A stretch of 64,000 nucleotides of DNA from Pseudomonas sivasensis (GTDB taxonomy: Bacteria > Pseudomonadota > Gammaproteobacteria > Pseudomonadales > Pseudomonadaceae): assembly GCF_013778505.1 (NCBI RefSeq), contig NZ_JAAOWU010000012.1, positions 124,001-188,000 of the forward strand. Reading direction: 5' to 3'. Of this stretch, positions 45,590 through 53,567 are shown one piece after another (position 1 is the stretch's first letter; the number at the start of each line of letters is the position of its first letter). Position numbers and translations under genes: made by a program. The notes beneath the pieces were generated by a model. That model was not told the origin of the DNA and searched no databases. It saw only the letters and a list, made by a program, of their open reading frames with translations.

Positions 45590-45620
45590 ACCCGTTGGTC
45601 CCAAGATTGGTCCCAACGGG
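45590..45620. repeat. Pair of TTGGTCCCAA repeats (possible integrase arm sites)
   Basis: TTGGTCCCAA occurs at 45595 and 45607, inside a larger inverted repeat CCCGTTGG/CCAACGGG. Similar GGTCCCA repeats stand beside the tRNA-like att segments at 47739 and 48278. Direct repeats near att cores are usual for integrase arm-type sites; the role here is inference. Confidence 0.45.
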
Positions 45621-45733
45621 GAAATTTCAGCCCATGCCGAAACTGCATAACCCTTCCCCGGCTTCCTGCCGACTGAACACAAACCACCAAATAGCCCCAC
45701 TACTCCTAAGACATCTCAAATGGCAGCATTCGG

Positions 45734-45807
45734 TCGATTCTGTTGAAAACAGTCGTACTCGCTTAGCCAAGGTGACCGCCTGCATCAGACTTTTTCAACA
45801 GAATCGG
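45734..45807. mobile_element. Miniature inverted-repeat element in the integrase gap
   Basis: A 74-base segment bounded by imperfect 20-bp inverted repeats (TCGATTCTGTTGAAAACAGTC and, inverted, CCGATTCTGTTGAAAAAGTC). Ends of the form GATTCTGTTGAAAA(A)GTC resemble IS ends seen in Pseudomonas. It encodes no transposase, so it is a MITE or an IS remnant. No clear target duplication was identified. Confidence 0.5.
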
Positions 45808-45859
45808 TAAAAAGCGGACCTTCGCGATGACTTTTCCAATGCTGGTACCCACGCAAGTC

Positions 45860-46032
45860 CGTTGCTAACCACAGGTATTGCCTCAATCGATTGGATCGCT
45901 GAACAAATGGGGTATAGCAACGGGAACATGATTCGCCAGCACTATGGAACGTTGATCAACGAGGATGGGCCTGACGTGGTGGGGATGCTGCAGTTGGCCC
46001 TAAAGCTTTCGCCGGTCACAGCTCTACACTGA
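45860..46032 (+). pseudogene. Tyrosine integrase, C-terminal fragment
   Basis: The frame encodes WIAEQMGYSNGNMIRQHYGTL, the conserved end of phage integrases (IAEQMGHS..., with the nucleophile in the HYG tyrosine), and ends in a stop at 46030. About 500 bases separate it from the matching catalytic fragment at 44989-45350, which leaves the gene split and inactive. Confidence 0.75.
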
Positions 46033-46262
46033 ACCCAGTGATACCCACCGTTCGGCAAAGCGGCCCATCGCCGTCAGGCTTGCCCAGGTGCGCAATGGCT
46101 CACGCCGCGAGCGCACCGGTACCAAGCTCGCAGTTGGGCCGCCCAGTCGGATAGACAATGTCCACTTGCTGATTTGGCCGGCAACACGGCCGACGACGGC
46201 TTCCCGGATAGCCTACTGGCTTGCTAGAGCCTTTAGCGTGTCCGATTGGATCGCCTCGCCGA

Positions 46263-46508
46263 TCACTGTGCCAACTCCTTACGGCGCAAGTCGGCGGCGA
46301 CATCTACCGCAATAAAAAGCGCTTCGATGGTGGCCGGAGTCAACGCGCGCGACGCTTGCACACCTTCCACAAAGCCTTCGGCTCGTTCCTGAGCCAGTTC
46401 CAAAGCGCGCAAATCTGCAACACGCCCGAGGCGTGCCAAGTGATTGGCCAACTTGGTGCGAATCAAATCTGGCAGGCTGATGCCGTTAAGAGAGAGCACT
46501 CCGCTCAT
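46263..46508 (-). CDS. Small helical protein, unknown, second of a pair
   Basis: An 81-residue protein starting MSGVLSLNGISLPDLIRTKL; helical and charged, ending LRRKELAQ. It overlaps the upstream gene by 4 bases (ATGA), so the two are one transcriptional unit. Not recognised; located in the degraded prophage region. Confidence 0.58.
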   Translation of the reverse strand: MSGVLSLNGISLPDLIRTKLANHLARLGRVADLRALELAQERAEGFVEGVQASRALTPATIEALFIAVDVAADLRRKELAQ

Positions 46509-46783
46509 ACGTTTTTCGCCACCGTATTGGCTCCCAAGCGATCCGCGACAGCCATCCACACCTCCGCCAGAGTAGATGTCATGGCCAGTTCTGTTTCATT
46601 CGCAATCAGTTCCGCATCCCGCAGGGCCTGCGTGTAGCCAACGGTGTTATGGTAGTCACGTATAGCATCCGTCTGGTCTGCAGCAGCATGTAGAGCGTTC
46701 AACCGTAAATACCAAGCGCTCTGGGTCCTGGCGTTTGGTAAGCCTGGCTGATCGTTAGTCACGAGTACGCTGTTGGCTTGCAT
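46505..46783 (-). CDS. Small protein, unknown, first of a pair
   Basis: A 92-residue protein starting MQANSVLVTNDQPGLPNART, then helical (ALRDAELIANETELAMTS; EVWMAVADRLGANT). AGGGA 8 bases upstream supports the ATG. Coupled by ATGA to the gene at 46263-46508. No family recognised. Confidence 0.58.
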   Translation of the reverse strand: MQANSVLVTNDQPGLPNARTQSAWYLRLNALHAAADQTDAIRDYHNTVGYTQALRDAELIANETELAMTSTLAEVWMAVADRLGANTVAKNV

Positions 46784-46869
46784 GCCCTAGTCCCTGATGT
46801 TATGCGCTAATCAGTACACGGGGCACTGGTACGCCAGTATAGGGGAGCATGGTTACCGCAGCCAACGAA

Positions 46870-46905
46870 AAAGCCCCCCCAATCAAGCCTTGGTGTGGGG
46901 GCCTT
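46870..46905. terminator. Bidirectional terminator
   Basis: AAGCCCCCCC and GGGGGCCTT pair around a 16-base loop. T-runs lie on both strands. On the minus strand it follows the small frame at 46924-47121. Confidence 0.65.
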
Positions 46906-46923
46906 TTGAACATAAGCGGCGTA

Positions 46924-47121
46924 TTAGAAACAGTTGTGACGCGGGCTATCAGCCAAAATTTTGCGGAACAAATGCCAGACCTCAGTATCTTTTACAAAAA
47001 TAACGCATTTGTAGAGATTTTCATGGCCGCGCAAGGCGACTTGATCAATTGGAACAGCAGATGGCAAATTTCCGGAGGTGTCGTTTCCTGTAGGAGTTGC
47101 CGCTCCCAACAACTTGAGCAT
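46924..47121 (-). CDS. Possible 65-residue protein
   Basis: A frame starting MLKLLGAATPTGNDTSGNLP with later part VIFVKDTEVWHLFRKILAD. It ends just before a terminator on the same strand, which favours a real gene, but no clear ribosome site is visible. Weak candidate. Confidence 0.35.
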   Translation of the reverse strand: MLKLLGAATPTGNDTSGNLPSAVPIDQVALRGHENLYKCVIFVKDTEVWHLFRKILADSPRHNCF

Positions 47122-47257
47122 GAAAGAAGCGAGCCGTTTTTACACGCGTCCAACTGCTGATACCAGGGACAGCAACGCAGGCCATGGGATGAGCTGCAAG
47201 CTATATTTGAAAAGCTTCAGAGTTTTTAAACGCTAGTCAGATACTACCTACGTCTTG

Positions 47258-47563
47258 TCAAACGCGCCTGACGATACAGTCCACTAGTTCCGTAATTATC
47301 CTGCGCTCATGCAGCGGCAATCTGTTTAGTGCCACTGCAAAATCACTTTCCTCAGGTCGACGTAACCGTTGACCGGTCAGAACGTACAACACGTCGACTC
47401 CGATTTGAGCTAGCCGGGCCAAATACAAGGCGCTCGGGCTTCGCTCCCCCCGCTCGTACTTAGACTGTGCATTCGACAGCACGCCGCCAATCGCTGCGAA
47501 CCTCTGCTGTGTGTACTTCAACCGAGTGCGTTCTTCTTTGAGCCGCATCCCAATTTTGTCCAT
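47258..47563 (-). CDS. XRE/Cro-family HTH regulator
   Basis: A 101-residue phage-repressor-like protein with a lambda-repressor HTH (MRLKEERTRLKYTQQRFAAI, then GVLSNAQSKYERGERSPSALYLARLAQIGVDVLYVLTG). The residues after LTG form a short helical tail. The ATG at 47563, 8 bases after GGGG, is preferred to a longer frame. It lies between the split integrase and the att-like repeats and is probably the relic of a prophage immunity region. Confidence 0.82.
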   Translation of the reverse strand: MDKIGMRLKEERTRLKYTQQRFAAIGGVLSNAQSKYERGERSPSALYLARLAQIGVDVLYVLTGQRLRRPEESDFAVALNRLPLHERRIITELVDCIVRRV

Positions 47564-47736
47564 ACATGAACCCCACAAAATTCTCAGATGACTAAAGAAT
47601 TTTAGGCCACCACTGCAGAGACGGAAACCCGTTATCGATCGCAAAAAGGGGCCATTCGGCGACTCATTGCTACAACGTACAAACGTGGCTCAAGTACGCT
47701 CGCCTATCGACACAAGTTCGCACCAAAATGGCGCGA

Positions 47737-47856
47737 CAGTCCCATGGTGGCCCAATGGGGCTATTTCTTAGATGGAAAAACCAAAAATACAAGATTTTCT
47801 CTATTAAAATCATGGATTTGCGTGTTTTAAATTGGCGGTGAGGGAGAGCTTCGAAC
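47737..47856 (-). repeat. att-like segment 1 with tRNA-Ser 3'-end relic
   Basis: Plus-strand TTGGCGGTGAGGGAGAGCTTCGAAC near 47832-47856 is, read on the minus strand, the 3' end of a Ser tRNA (acceptor strand TCACCGCC and a T-loop GTTCGAA-like core). It is preceded by a GTCCCATGGTGG repeat and an AT-rich stretch. The whole is a diverged copy of 48276-48409. Confidence 0.6.
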
Positions 47857-47896
47857 ACAGCACGCGTTATCTCGACCTAGGCAAAACCTAAATTAT

Positions 47897-48130
47897 TTAC
47901 TCGCTCAAAATTTCAAAAAGTCGCTTCTCAAGCGCCACTTTGAACAAGATTCGTAGATTGTCTGCATCGAGATTGGAAATAGTCTGATCTAGTTGAAGTC
48001 TTAAAATCAGGTCATGCGTGCGAATCTCACGCCTCCGTGCTTCAAGTGAGGTAGGTGCGTACGCAATCCCGTCGAGTAAATGAGCCGACACGCCATTCGC
48101 GGGATGAACACTGGTCCTGGCAACAGACAT
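47897..48130 (-). CDS. Small protein, unknown, between att-like segments
   Basis: A 77-residue protein starting MSVARTSVHPANGVSAHLLDG; C-terminal half helical (LILRLQLDQTISNLDADNLRIL). GAGG lies 11 bases before the ATG. It stands alone between two att-like repeats and is presumably cargo. Not recognised. Confidence 0.5.
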   Translation of the reverse strand: MSVARTSVHPANGVSAHLLDGIAYAPTSLEARRREIRTHDLILRLQLDQTISNLDADNLRILFKVALEKRLFEILSE

Positions 48131-48275
48131 GGCTTCTTACCCTCGGTCTCAAACGGCTGGAAAAACACGCATATGAATCTGCGCTCACTTGTAGTGAGTA
48201 GTGGGTCTAACACTAAGTTCATAAAGAAACGAGTGCCCCCATGTTGCTAGAAAAAATCGCACCAAAAAGACGCGC

Positions 48276-48409
48276 TAGTCCCATGGTGGTCCCATGGTGG
48301 TCCCATGGACCCATTTTTTGGACACCAAAAACCAAAAATCACAGACTTTATCCATTAAAATTAGTGACTTGCGCTTCTTAAATTTGGCGGTGAATGATAG
48401 ATTCGAACC
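48276..48409 (-). repeat. att-like segment 2 with tRNA-Ser 3'-end relic and triple GTCCCATGGTG repeat
   Basis: Three head-to-tail copies of GTCCCATGGTG lie at 48278-48309, followed by the shared AT-rich stretch (CCAAAAA..., TTAAAAT..., ACTTGCG) and TTGGCGGTGA...GATTCGAACC at 48385-48409. The tRNA relic is degraded in its stem. Same order as segment 1, offset about 550 bases. Confidence 0.6.
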
Positions 48410-48621
48410 TTCAATAATTCACTCAGCTAAAGTATTTCACTCGACGCCCGTTCAATGACGGCGTCCGGCCATTAGCCGCCATTTACTAAAAGCCGCTTTC
48501 GACGCAAAGCTGGCAATGGCGATACCCCAGACTGATTCCGGCCCGATACGATAGAAGCATTTACAACACTTGGTCGTGCCCAGCCCCATTGTTCGGGAAC
48601 CTTCTGGCCACTTAATAAGAA
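48410..48621. other. Intergenic, nothing recognised
   Basis: No gene, repeat or promoter that I can support is seen here. Confidence 0.4.
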
Positions 48622-48825
48622 CTAATGCTGATCGTCTGGAGGGACGGTAACGGGATTAAGAAAAGAGTTCCAGGCCTTGTATGCTTCATGATGCTTTTTG
48701 ACTTCCTCATCCCAATCAGGCCCTGAAACTCTCTTCGAGACCACCATCATCATTTTGGTGTTGGCGGCATCAAGCTCAACTAGTAGCTCGTGGCATCTAA
48801 ATCTAAAATCATCTATGTCTTCCAT
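48622..48825 (-). CDS. Small acidic helical protein
   Basis: A 67-residue protein (MEDIDDFRFRCHELLVELDA, a Met-rich MMMVVSKR segment, then DWDEEVKKHHEAYKAW). AAGGTGAG 5 bases before the ATG fixes the start; a longer frame to 48909 lacks such a site. Unknown family; in the accessory region. Confidence 0.58.
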   Translation of the reverse strand: MEDIDDFRFRCHELLVELDAANTKMMMVVSKRVSGPDWDEEVKKHHEAYKAWNSFLNPVTVPPDDQH

Positions 48826-48924
48826 ATACTCACCTTGCGACAGGTCTAGCCGGATATACCGGGTCATGCCCATTTTCGTAATGACAAGTCCCCAAAGACA
48901 AAGGTTCATTGAGCAGCCGAGTTT

Positions 48925-49239
48925 CTATTCGGCATGTTTTGAACAGACTGCATCGCACAGCAGCTCCAACAACTCATTCGCCAGGACCGCCGCTTCTTGT
49001 CGATAGTCGGTGTTCCAGCGGCACGACCAGTTATCAGGTTTTCCCTCATCCTCCCATTGCGCCAATGCAAGCCCGTTGAGTATTTCCAGCTCGAACCAAA
49101 CACGCTGCCAAGCGACGGCGTCCTGGACTGACGCCGTGTCTTGCCATAGGAATTCTGTTTGCACGACAAATGCCGACCATGCAAACAGATCCTCTGAGGC
49201 TCGCTCACCGATCATTCGGAAGTATTTTGCGCTAGCCAA
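48925..49239 (-). CDS. Hypothetical protein, Trp-rich
   Basis: A 104-residue protein rich in Trp and Glu (DLFAWSAFVVQTEFLWQ, DAVAWQRVWFELEILNGLAL, CRWNTDYRQE). It starts at TTG 49239 with AAGGA 8 bases upstream; a later ATG could also serve. No signal peptide. Unknown. Confidence 0.58.
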   Translation of the reverse strand: MASAKYFRMIGERASEDLFAWSAFVVQTEFLWQDTASVQDAVAWQRVWFELEILNGLALAQWEDEGKPDNWSCRWNTDYRQEAAVLANELLELLCDAVCSKHAE

Positions 49240-49268
49240 TCAACGATTCCTTGTAGTCGTTTACCTGT

Positions 49269-49871
49269 TTAGTAAACGTCTATCCCCGGATAGAGATCCG
49301 CGGGTGGACGATAATTGGGGTTCTCAAAGCGGCTGTTCTCGTAATGGGTTTTGGCCGTCGGTCCATCGCCGTTATAGGTCACCTGCGGGTTTGGCGTGAG
49401 ATGCCAACCGCTTCCTTCCTTGTCGCGCTCGATCAGAGATGCGTACAAGCTACAGTTGCCTGATGAGCCGGATGTCAGCCTGAACTGGTAATAGCGTCCG
49501 GCTTGGGGCGTGAACTTCGTCGAGACATAGCAGGAACGAGTGCGTGTCCCCTCCCAGAATAGATCCACTTGCGTTTCGATACCGGGTCGGATCTGCGTTT
49601 CGTAATAGTCCCATGTAAGGTCTTGCCCTGCCTTTGGCATGCCCACGTCCTGTGTGTGGGTGAACGGCAGGGGGCCGGTGCGAACGGCGCCGCCCGAACG
49701 TTTGCCGTTTTCGTATTGGTAAATTTCGGCGTGCTGCGTGTAGTCGACGATACGTACCCAGGCAGGGTTAGGCTCTTTTTCGGGCGCGGTAAAGTAGTTG
49801 GTATGGGGCAAAAACTGGCAGCCTGCGAACAACGGCAATACAAGCAGGCAGAGCAGAGGGCGTATCGACAT
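49269..49871 (-). CDS. Lipoprotein, unknown
   Basis: A 200-residue lipoprotein (signal MSIRPLLCLLVLPLFAGC). The mature part begins with residues ...HTNYFTAPEKEPNPAWVRIVDY and is beta-rich. It ends NYRPPADLYPGIDVY. Two Cys (SCYVST, NCSLYA) may pair. The gene body has high GC compared with its neighbours. Similar in style to the lipoprotein at 43555-44202. Confidence 0.75.
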   Translation of the reverse strand: MSIRPLLCLLVLPLFAGCQFLPHTNYFTAPEKEPNPAWVRIVDYTQHAEIYQYENGKRSGGAVRTGPLPFTHTQDVGMPKAGQDLTWDYYETQIRPGIETQVDLFWEGTRTRSCYVSTKFTPQAGRYYQFRLTSGSSGNCSLYASLIERDKEGSGWHLTPNPQVTYNGDGPTAKTHYENSRFENPNYRPPADLYPGIDVY

Positions 49872-49971
49872 GAAGCCTTTCCTTTTGCGGAGTCAGGGTT
49901 ACAGACCGCAAAAGAGGAGGCGCATTGCGTAAAGGCTGAAAATTTTGTGGCTGAATCGTCGCGACGATATC

Positions 49972-50016
49972 GGTTTCAACCGGTCGCGACAGGCAGAAAT
50001 CGGCCAGCAGCTGCCA
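49972..50016. repeat. Dispersed palindromic repeat, copy 1 (partial)
   Basis: Contains GGTCGCGACAGGCAG and ATCGGCCAGCAGCTGCC, the right arm of a repeat whose full form is TGACCGCTTTTGGCCGAT...GGCAGCAATCGGCCAAAAGCGGTCA. Other copies lie at 50923, 51584, 53392, 54357 and 56650. Confidence 0.6.
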
Positions 50017-50221
50017 GCCGCATGCGTCTTGAAAAGTAGCGGCGCTTCACTCCTTCCACATTTAATTATCTTCGCTGTGCATCTAGTGAATGGGTTGATC
50101 CGTATGTGCTCTTGAGGGCTCGAGTGCGATGAGTATCCGAGATTATCAAGCGATGCAGTGCGATGAGTGGTTAGGCATTTCATGATCCGAACCGTCATCT
50201 CTGCCAAGGACAGCTACGATC

Positions 50222-50854
50222 ATGATACGACCACAGTTAGGTACTGCCATGAACGCCAAGGATGACGCTCATTTTTTGGACCGCCTATTGCGCGGAGAAC
50301 AAGACGCATATCGTGATTTGGTGTGCACGCATCAGGGAGCCATGAAGGCCATAGCTTATGGAATCGTGGGGCGGCACCATGCAGATGACGTAGTGCAAGA
50401 GGCATGGCTTGCGATTGTGAAAGGCATAGGCAAATTTCAGAGACGATCTAGCTTAAGAACCTGGATGATGGCCGTCACGTCCAATACGGCGAAGTGCCGA
50501 TATAAAGCTCGGCGAAGTGAGTCGAATTGTATTCCATGTACCTCGTGGATTGAGGGAGGAGGCGTTTTAGTCGTAGGTGATTATTCCTACACTCCTTCCG
50601 TGATATCGTATGAAGATAGCCCTGAAGCACTTCTGAGCGAATCCGAGCTATATGCTCGCATCAACATTGCTCTCGAGACTCTACCGGAATTGCAGAGAAG
50701 CGTATTGATATTGAGGGAGCGCTCTGGGTTGGATCTAAACGAAATTTCTACGCTTCTTGGGATATCGCTGACTAACGTAAGAGTGCTATTGCACCGAGCT
50801 CGTTTAAAGGTTTTTTCTGCAATAGCGAAGTACCAGTCCGCTCTTGATATGTGA
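50222..50854 (+). CDS. ECF-type sigma factor
   Basis: A 210-residue sigma-70-family protein. Region 2 is LLRGEQDAYRDLVCTHQGAM...HHADDVVQEAWLAIVKGIGKF with the -10 recognition helix, and region 4 is LETLPELQRSVLILRERSGLDLNEISTLLGISLTNVRVLLHRARLKV. No anti-sigma gene is adjacent. The start may be ATG 50222 or 50249. The gene is AT-richer than the core, suggesting transfer. Target promoters are unknown. Confidence 0.88.
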   Translation: MIRPQLGTAMNAKDDAHFLDRLLRGEQDAYRDLVCTHQGAMKAIAYGIVGRHHADDVVQEAWLAIVKGIGKFQRRSSLRTWMMAVTSNTAKCRYKARRSESNCIPCTSWIEGGGVLVVGDYSYTPSVISYEDSPEALLSESELYARINIALETLPELQRSVLILRERSGLDLNEISTLLGISLTNVRVLLHRARLKVFSAIAKYQSALDM

Positions 50855-50922
50855 GCATTAGGAGGATTTTTCCAACGGTCTGGATGGCTGATTGAATAGC
50901 CCCTGTTTCTGTAGACACCTGA

Positions 50923-50984
50923 TGACCGCTTTTGGCCGATTCCTGCCTTCCATGAGGGGCAGCTTTGGGTCGGAAGCAGTCAGT
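50923..50984. repeat. Dispersed palindromic repeat, copy 2
   Basis: TGACCGCTTTTGGCCGATTC on the left and a worn right arm (GGCAGCTTTGGGTCGGAAGCAGTCA). Confidence 0.7.
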
Positions 50985-51069
50985 CGCATGTACCTATAAA
51001 TACTTGGGCCAATTCACCCTAAAGAGTTCAATGCCGACTCCCTCAATACCGTGCGACGCCTTTATGGCT

Positions 51070-51384
51070 TCATTGCGCCGACTCACAGGCCTTCAACGGC
51101 TCCTTCGGGTGCAATGCACAGATGTCGAAACCGTCACGCCGGGTATAGCCCGCACGCTTCATACATACAAATCGCTGGGCCATCTCTTGGAAGCTGGCAT
51201 TAGGATCGATGCCGGAGCCATTTTTCTCACCGCAAGCTAGCATGGACGCCAAGACATCATTCCTGCTCGCTCCCGGCTTCTCCCATAAGTCAGCATCAGC
51301 CGTAGGGGGCTGAAAAGGCTCGCTGAAACATGCGGTGACGAGGGGGCAAATCAACAGCGCAAATGCCACATGTTTGAGCCACAT
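51070..51384 (-). CDS. Small lipoprotein, unknown
   Basis: A 104-residue lipoprotein (signal WLKHVAFALLICPLVTAC, lipobox VTAC). Mature part has four Cys (LACGEKN, FVCMKRAGY, ICALHP, KACESAQ) that may form two disulphides. AAGGAGA 7 bases before the ATG fixes the start. Unknown family; such multi-Cys small lipoproteins are common in Pseudomonas. Confidence 0.75.
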   Translation of the reverse strand: MWLKHVAFALLICPLVTACFSEPFQPPTADADLWEKPGASRNDVLASMLACGEKNGSGIDPNASFQEMAQRFVCMKRAGYTRRDGFDICALHPKEPLKACESAQ

Positions 51385-51583
51385 GATCAATCTCCTTATT
51401 TTCTGGTGCTGACGGGCATCAGCGCGGGCTCGCCTTCCGGCTAATAATCTTGCACAGGCTCGTGTATCACTTTCATAACAGCTGTGCATAGTCGTGACAC
51501 CGATGAAGATGTTACCCAACTCCTTTAACAAGCTACTGCCCTCAGGTAGCACGCTGAATCGTCCAAAATTTCGTAGGGACGAC
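51385..51583. other. Intergenic, no gene
   Basis: No gene is seen between the lipoprotein start and the palindromic repeat at 51584. Confidence 0.4.
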
Positions 51584-51647
51584 TGACCGCTTTTGGCCGA
51601 TTGCTGACCCTTACGAAGGGCCGCAGTCGACCCAAAGCTGCCTGTCA
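51584..51647. repeat. Dispersed palindromic repeat, copy 3
   Basis: TGACCGCTTTTGGCCGATTGCTGACC on the left; the right arm reads GGGCCGCAGTCGACCCAAAGC. Confidence 0.7.
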
Positions 51648-51755
51648 GGAAAACGAGCGGGACGATTCGTAAATTCTATTAATTCAACAAAAAATTGATA
51701 ATTAAACTTATTGTTGATATTTTCTCGGCCTTCGATAAATCACTTGCAGGCACCA

Positions 51756-52457
51756 ATGACGGCTTCTGAAGTATCACCAACCGAGCGGAAGCTGATTCTT
51801 AATGTGCTTCATAGCACCCTCAAAATGCTCAGTAATGCGGTAGGCCCTCACACGGAGATCGTGTTACATGACCTAGCCAACCCGGAGCGGTCCATCCTTG
51901 CCATCGCCAATGGTCATGTCACTGGCAGAAAGGTGGACGGTTCAGTGTTGGGCGGCCCACGCCAGGACTTAGGGTTCATCGCCGTCAGGCGCGCCATGGA
52001 AGATCACTCAAGCTCTGATCCCATAATGGTGGAGAACTATTCGACACTCGCGCCTGACGGCCGTCTGCTCCGTAGTTCCACCGTGGTATATCGCGACAGC
52101 AGCGGGCAACCTTTCGCCAGTCTGTGTATCAATGCAGACTTGAGCGGTGTTGCCGCCGCCCACGCTGTTCTCGCTGGAATTCTAGGTCTGGAAGGCGCGC
52201 CTGAATCGCGCGCCGATGAGCCGAGAGATATGGAGCAGTTGATGGCGGAAATCATTCAGGTCGCTTGTCCCGGCGGTGTGGCAGGGATGAAAAAACCTCA
52301 AAAGGTTGAGGCTGTACGGCAAATGCAGGATCGCGGGATATTCATCGTCAAAGGTGGGATTGAAAAAGCCGCTGCCGCGCTCGGAGTAACCCGATACACA
52401 ATCTACAACTACCTGGAGCAGATCCGGGCTACAGAAAACGCAAGCGGGCAGGAATGA
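51756..52457 (+). CDS. YheO-like (PAS + C-terminal HTH) transcriptional regulator
   Basis: A 233-residue regulator of the YheO/DauR type. The N-terminal PAS-like domain (LSNAVGPHTEIVLHDL, GGPRQDLGFI) is followed by a conserved C-terminal HTH (GIEKAAAALGVTRYTIYNYLEQI). Start ATG 51756 is preferred over 51711. It overlaps the PhzF gene (ATGA), so it probably regulates that gene and is itself in the operon. The ligand is unknown; DauR responds to D-arginine. Confidence 0.86.
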   Translation: MTASEVSPTERKLILNVLHSTLKMLSNAVGPHTEIVLHDLANPERSILAIANGHVTGRKVDGSVLGGPRQDLGFIAVRRAMEDHSSSDPIMVENYSTLAPDGRLLRSSTVVYRDSSGQPFASLCINADLSGVAAAHAVLAGILGLEGAPESRADEPRDMEQLMAEIIQVACPGGVAGMKKPQKVEAVRQMQDRGIFIVKGGIEKAAAALGVTRYTIYNYLEQIRATENASGQE

Positions 52458-53248
52458 TCAACATGCAACTCGATATTTTCCAGGTAGACGCTTTTTCTTC
52501 TGAGTCTTTCGGTGGCAACCCAGCGGCGGTTTGTCCGCTGCAGGCTTGGTTGCCTGATGCGACGCTGCAACAAATCGCCGCAGAGAACAACCTGTCCGAG
52601 ACCGCCTATGTTGTGCGTAACGGTGAGGTGTTCGAGTTGCGGTGGTTTACTCCCACGGTGGAAGTCGACCTGTGTGGCCATGCCACCTTGGCAGCTGCCT
52701 GGGTGCTGTTCGAACAGCTTGGTGAAAACAGCGACATACTGCGCTTTTCCACTCGCAGTGGTGAATTGCGGGTACGCCGTGAATGCGGACGCCTGGCCAT
52801 GGACTTCCCGGCCAAGCAGCCTGAACTCGTAGCTGTCCCGCCAGGCCTTTTGCAAGCCTTGGGCCTGGAACGGATCGATGCGCTTTATCGCACAGATGAT
52901 TACGTGGTAGTGGTCGAGGATGATGCCATCATCGCCGGCCTCAATCCCAACTTTACTGCGCTGGCCGCGTTCAACGTGCGCGGTGTCGCGGTTACCGCTC
53001 CGAGCCGTCACTTCGACTTTGTTTCTCGCTGGTTCGGTCCTAGAGTGGGCGTGAATGAAGACCCGGTTACCGGCTCAGCCCACACCTCTCTGGCGCCCTA
53101 TTGGGCCAAGCGCTTAGGCAAGCGCAGCCTGAGTGCAGAACAAGGTGGGGCGCGCAAGGGTCAACTGCACTGTGAAGTCCTGGACAGCGACCGAGTCATT
53201 ATCAGCGGCCACGGCGCGCTGTACTTACGCGGTACTATCTTTATCTGA
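52454..53248 (+). CDS. PhzF-family isomerase/epimerase-like protein
   Basis: A 264-residue protein of the diaminopimelate-epimerase-like fold. The N-terminal VDAFSSESFGGNPAAVC and the catalytic Glu in NNLSETAYV are diagnostic for PhzF, as are VDLCGHATLAAAW and EDPVTGSAH. In PhzF the Glu protonates trans-2,3-dihydro-3-hydroxyanthranilate; most relatives have other unknown substrates and no phenazine genes are near. Coupled to the YheO-like regulator. Confidence 0.93.
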   Translation: MINMQLDIFQVDAFSSESFGGNPAAVCPLQAWLPDATLQQIAAENNLSETAYVVRNGEVFELRWFTPTVEVDLCGHATLAAAWVLFEQLGENSDILRFSTRSGELRVRRECGRLAMDFPAKQPELVAVPPGLLQALGLERIDALYRTDDYVVVVEDDAIIAGLNPNFTALAAFNVRGVAVTAPSRHFDFVSRWFGPRVGVNEDPVTGSAHTSLAPYWAKRLGKRSLSAEQGGARKGQLHCEVLDSDRVIISGHGALYLRGTIFI

Positions 53249-53567
53249 GACCAGTTCATTCAGGCGGACTTGCTTAACAGAGGAATGGGGGCCACTGCGA
53301 CGCTCATTCTTCTGCGACCACTCTCTCGAACGTACATTTTGTAAAGGACTCTGCTGAGTCGCACTCACTAATGAATTGATTTCGCTTTGAATGTCCGCTT
53401 CTGGCCGTTTGTGACGGGCAGCAATCAGCCAAAAGCAGTCATTCGTCCAGAACGTCTATGGCTCCGAGAAGAAAGAGGATAGAGACAAAAAAGGGGGGAT
53501 TTCTGGAAAATACATTTGCCCCCTTTAGCTCTCTACTTGCGTAAACCCAATTGGCGATCTTGCCGGT
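53249..53567. other. Intergenic with palindromic repeat
   Basis: No gene seen; repeat copy 4 lies at 53392-53442. Confidence 0.4.
53392..53442. repeat. Dispersed palindromic repeat, copy 4
   Basis: TGTCCGCTTCTGGCCGTTTG on the left and GGGCAGCAATCAGCCAAAAGCAG on the right: a near-complete inverted copy with a GTGAC centre. Confidence 0.75.

Noticed and set aside
45590..45620. CRISPR array
   Set aside because: Only two short repeats 12 bases apart, no spacers of regular length and no cas genes; better explained as integrase arm-like repeats.
46088..46315. Overlapping plus- and minus-strand frames of 67-75 codons
   Set aside because: Neither has a start signal or recognisable protein features; both look like chance frames.
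47832..47856. Intact tRNA-Ser gene
   Set aside because: Only the 3' end (acceptor strand and T arm) is present; D and anticodon arms are missing.
48278..48309. Triple GTCCCATGGTG as CRISPR or VNTR locus
   Set aside because: Eleven-base units without spacers and next to an att-like segment; treated as part of that segment.
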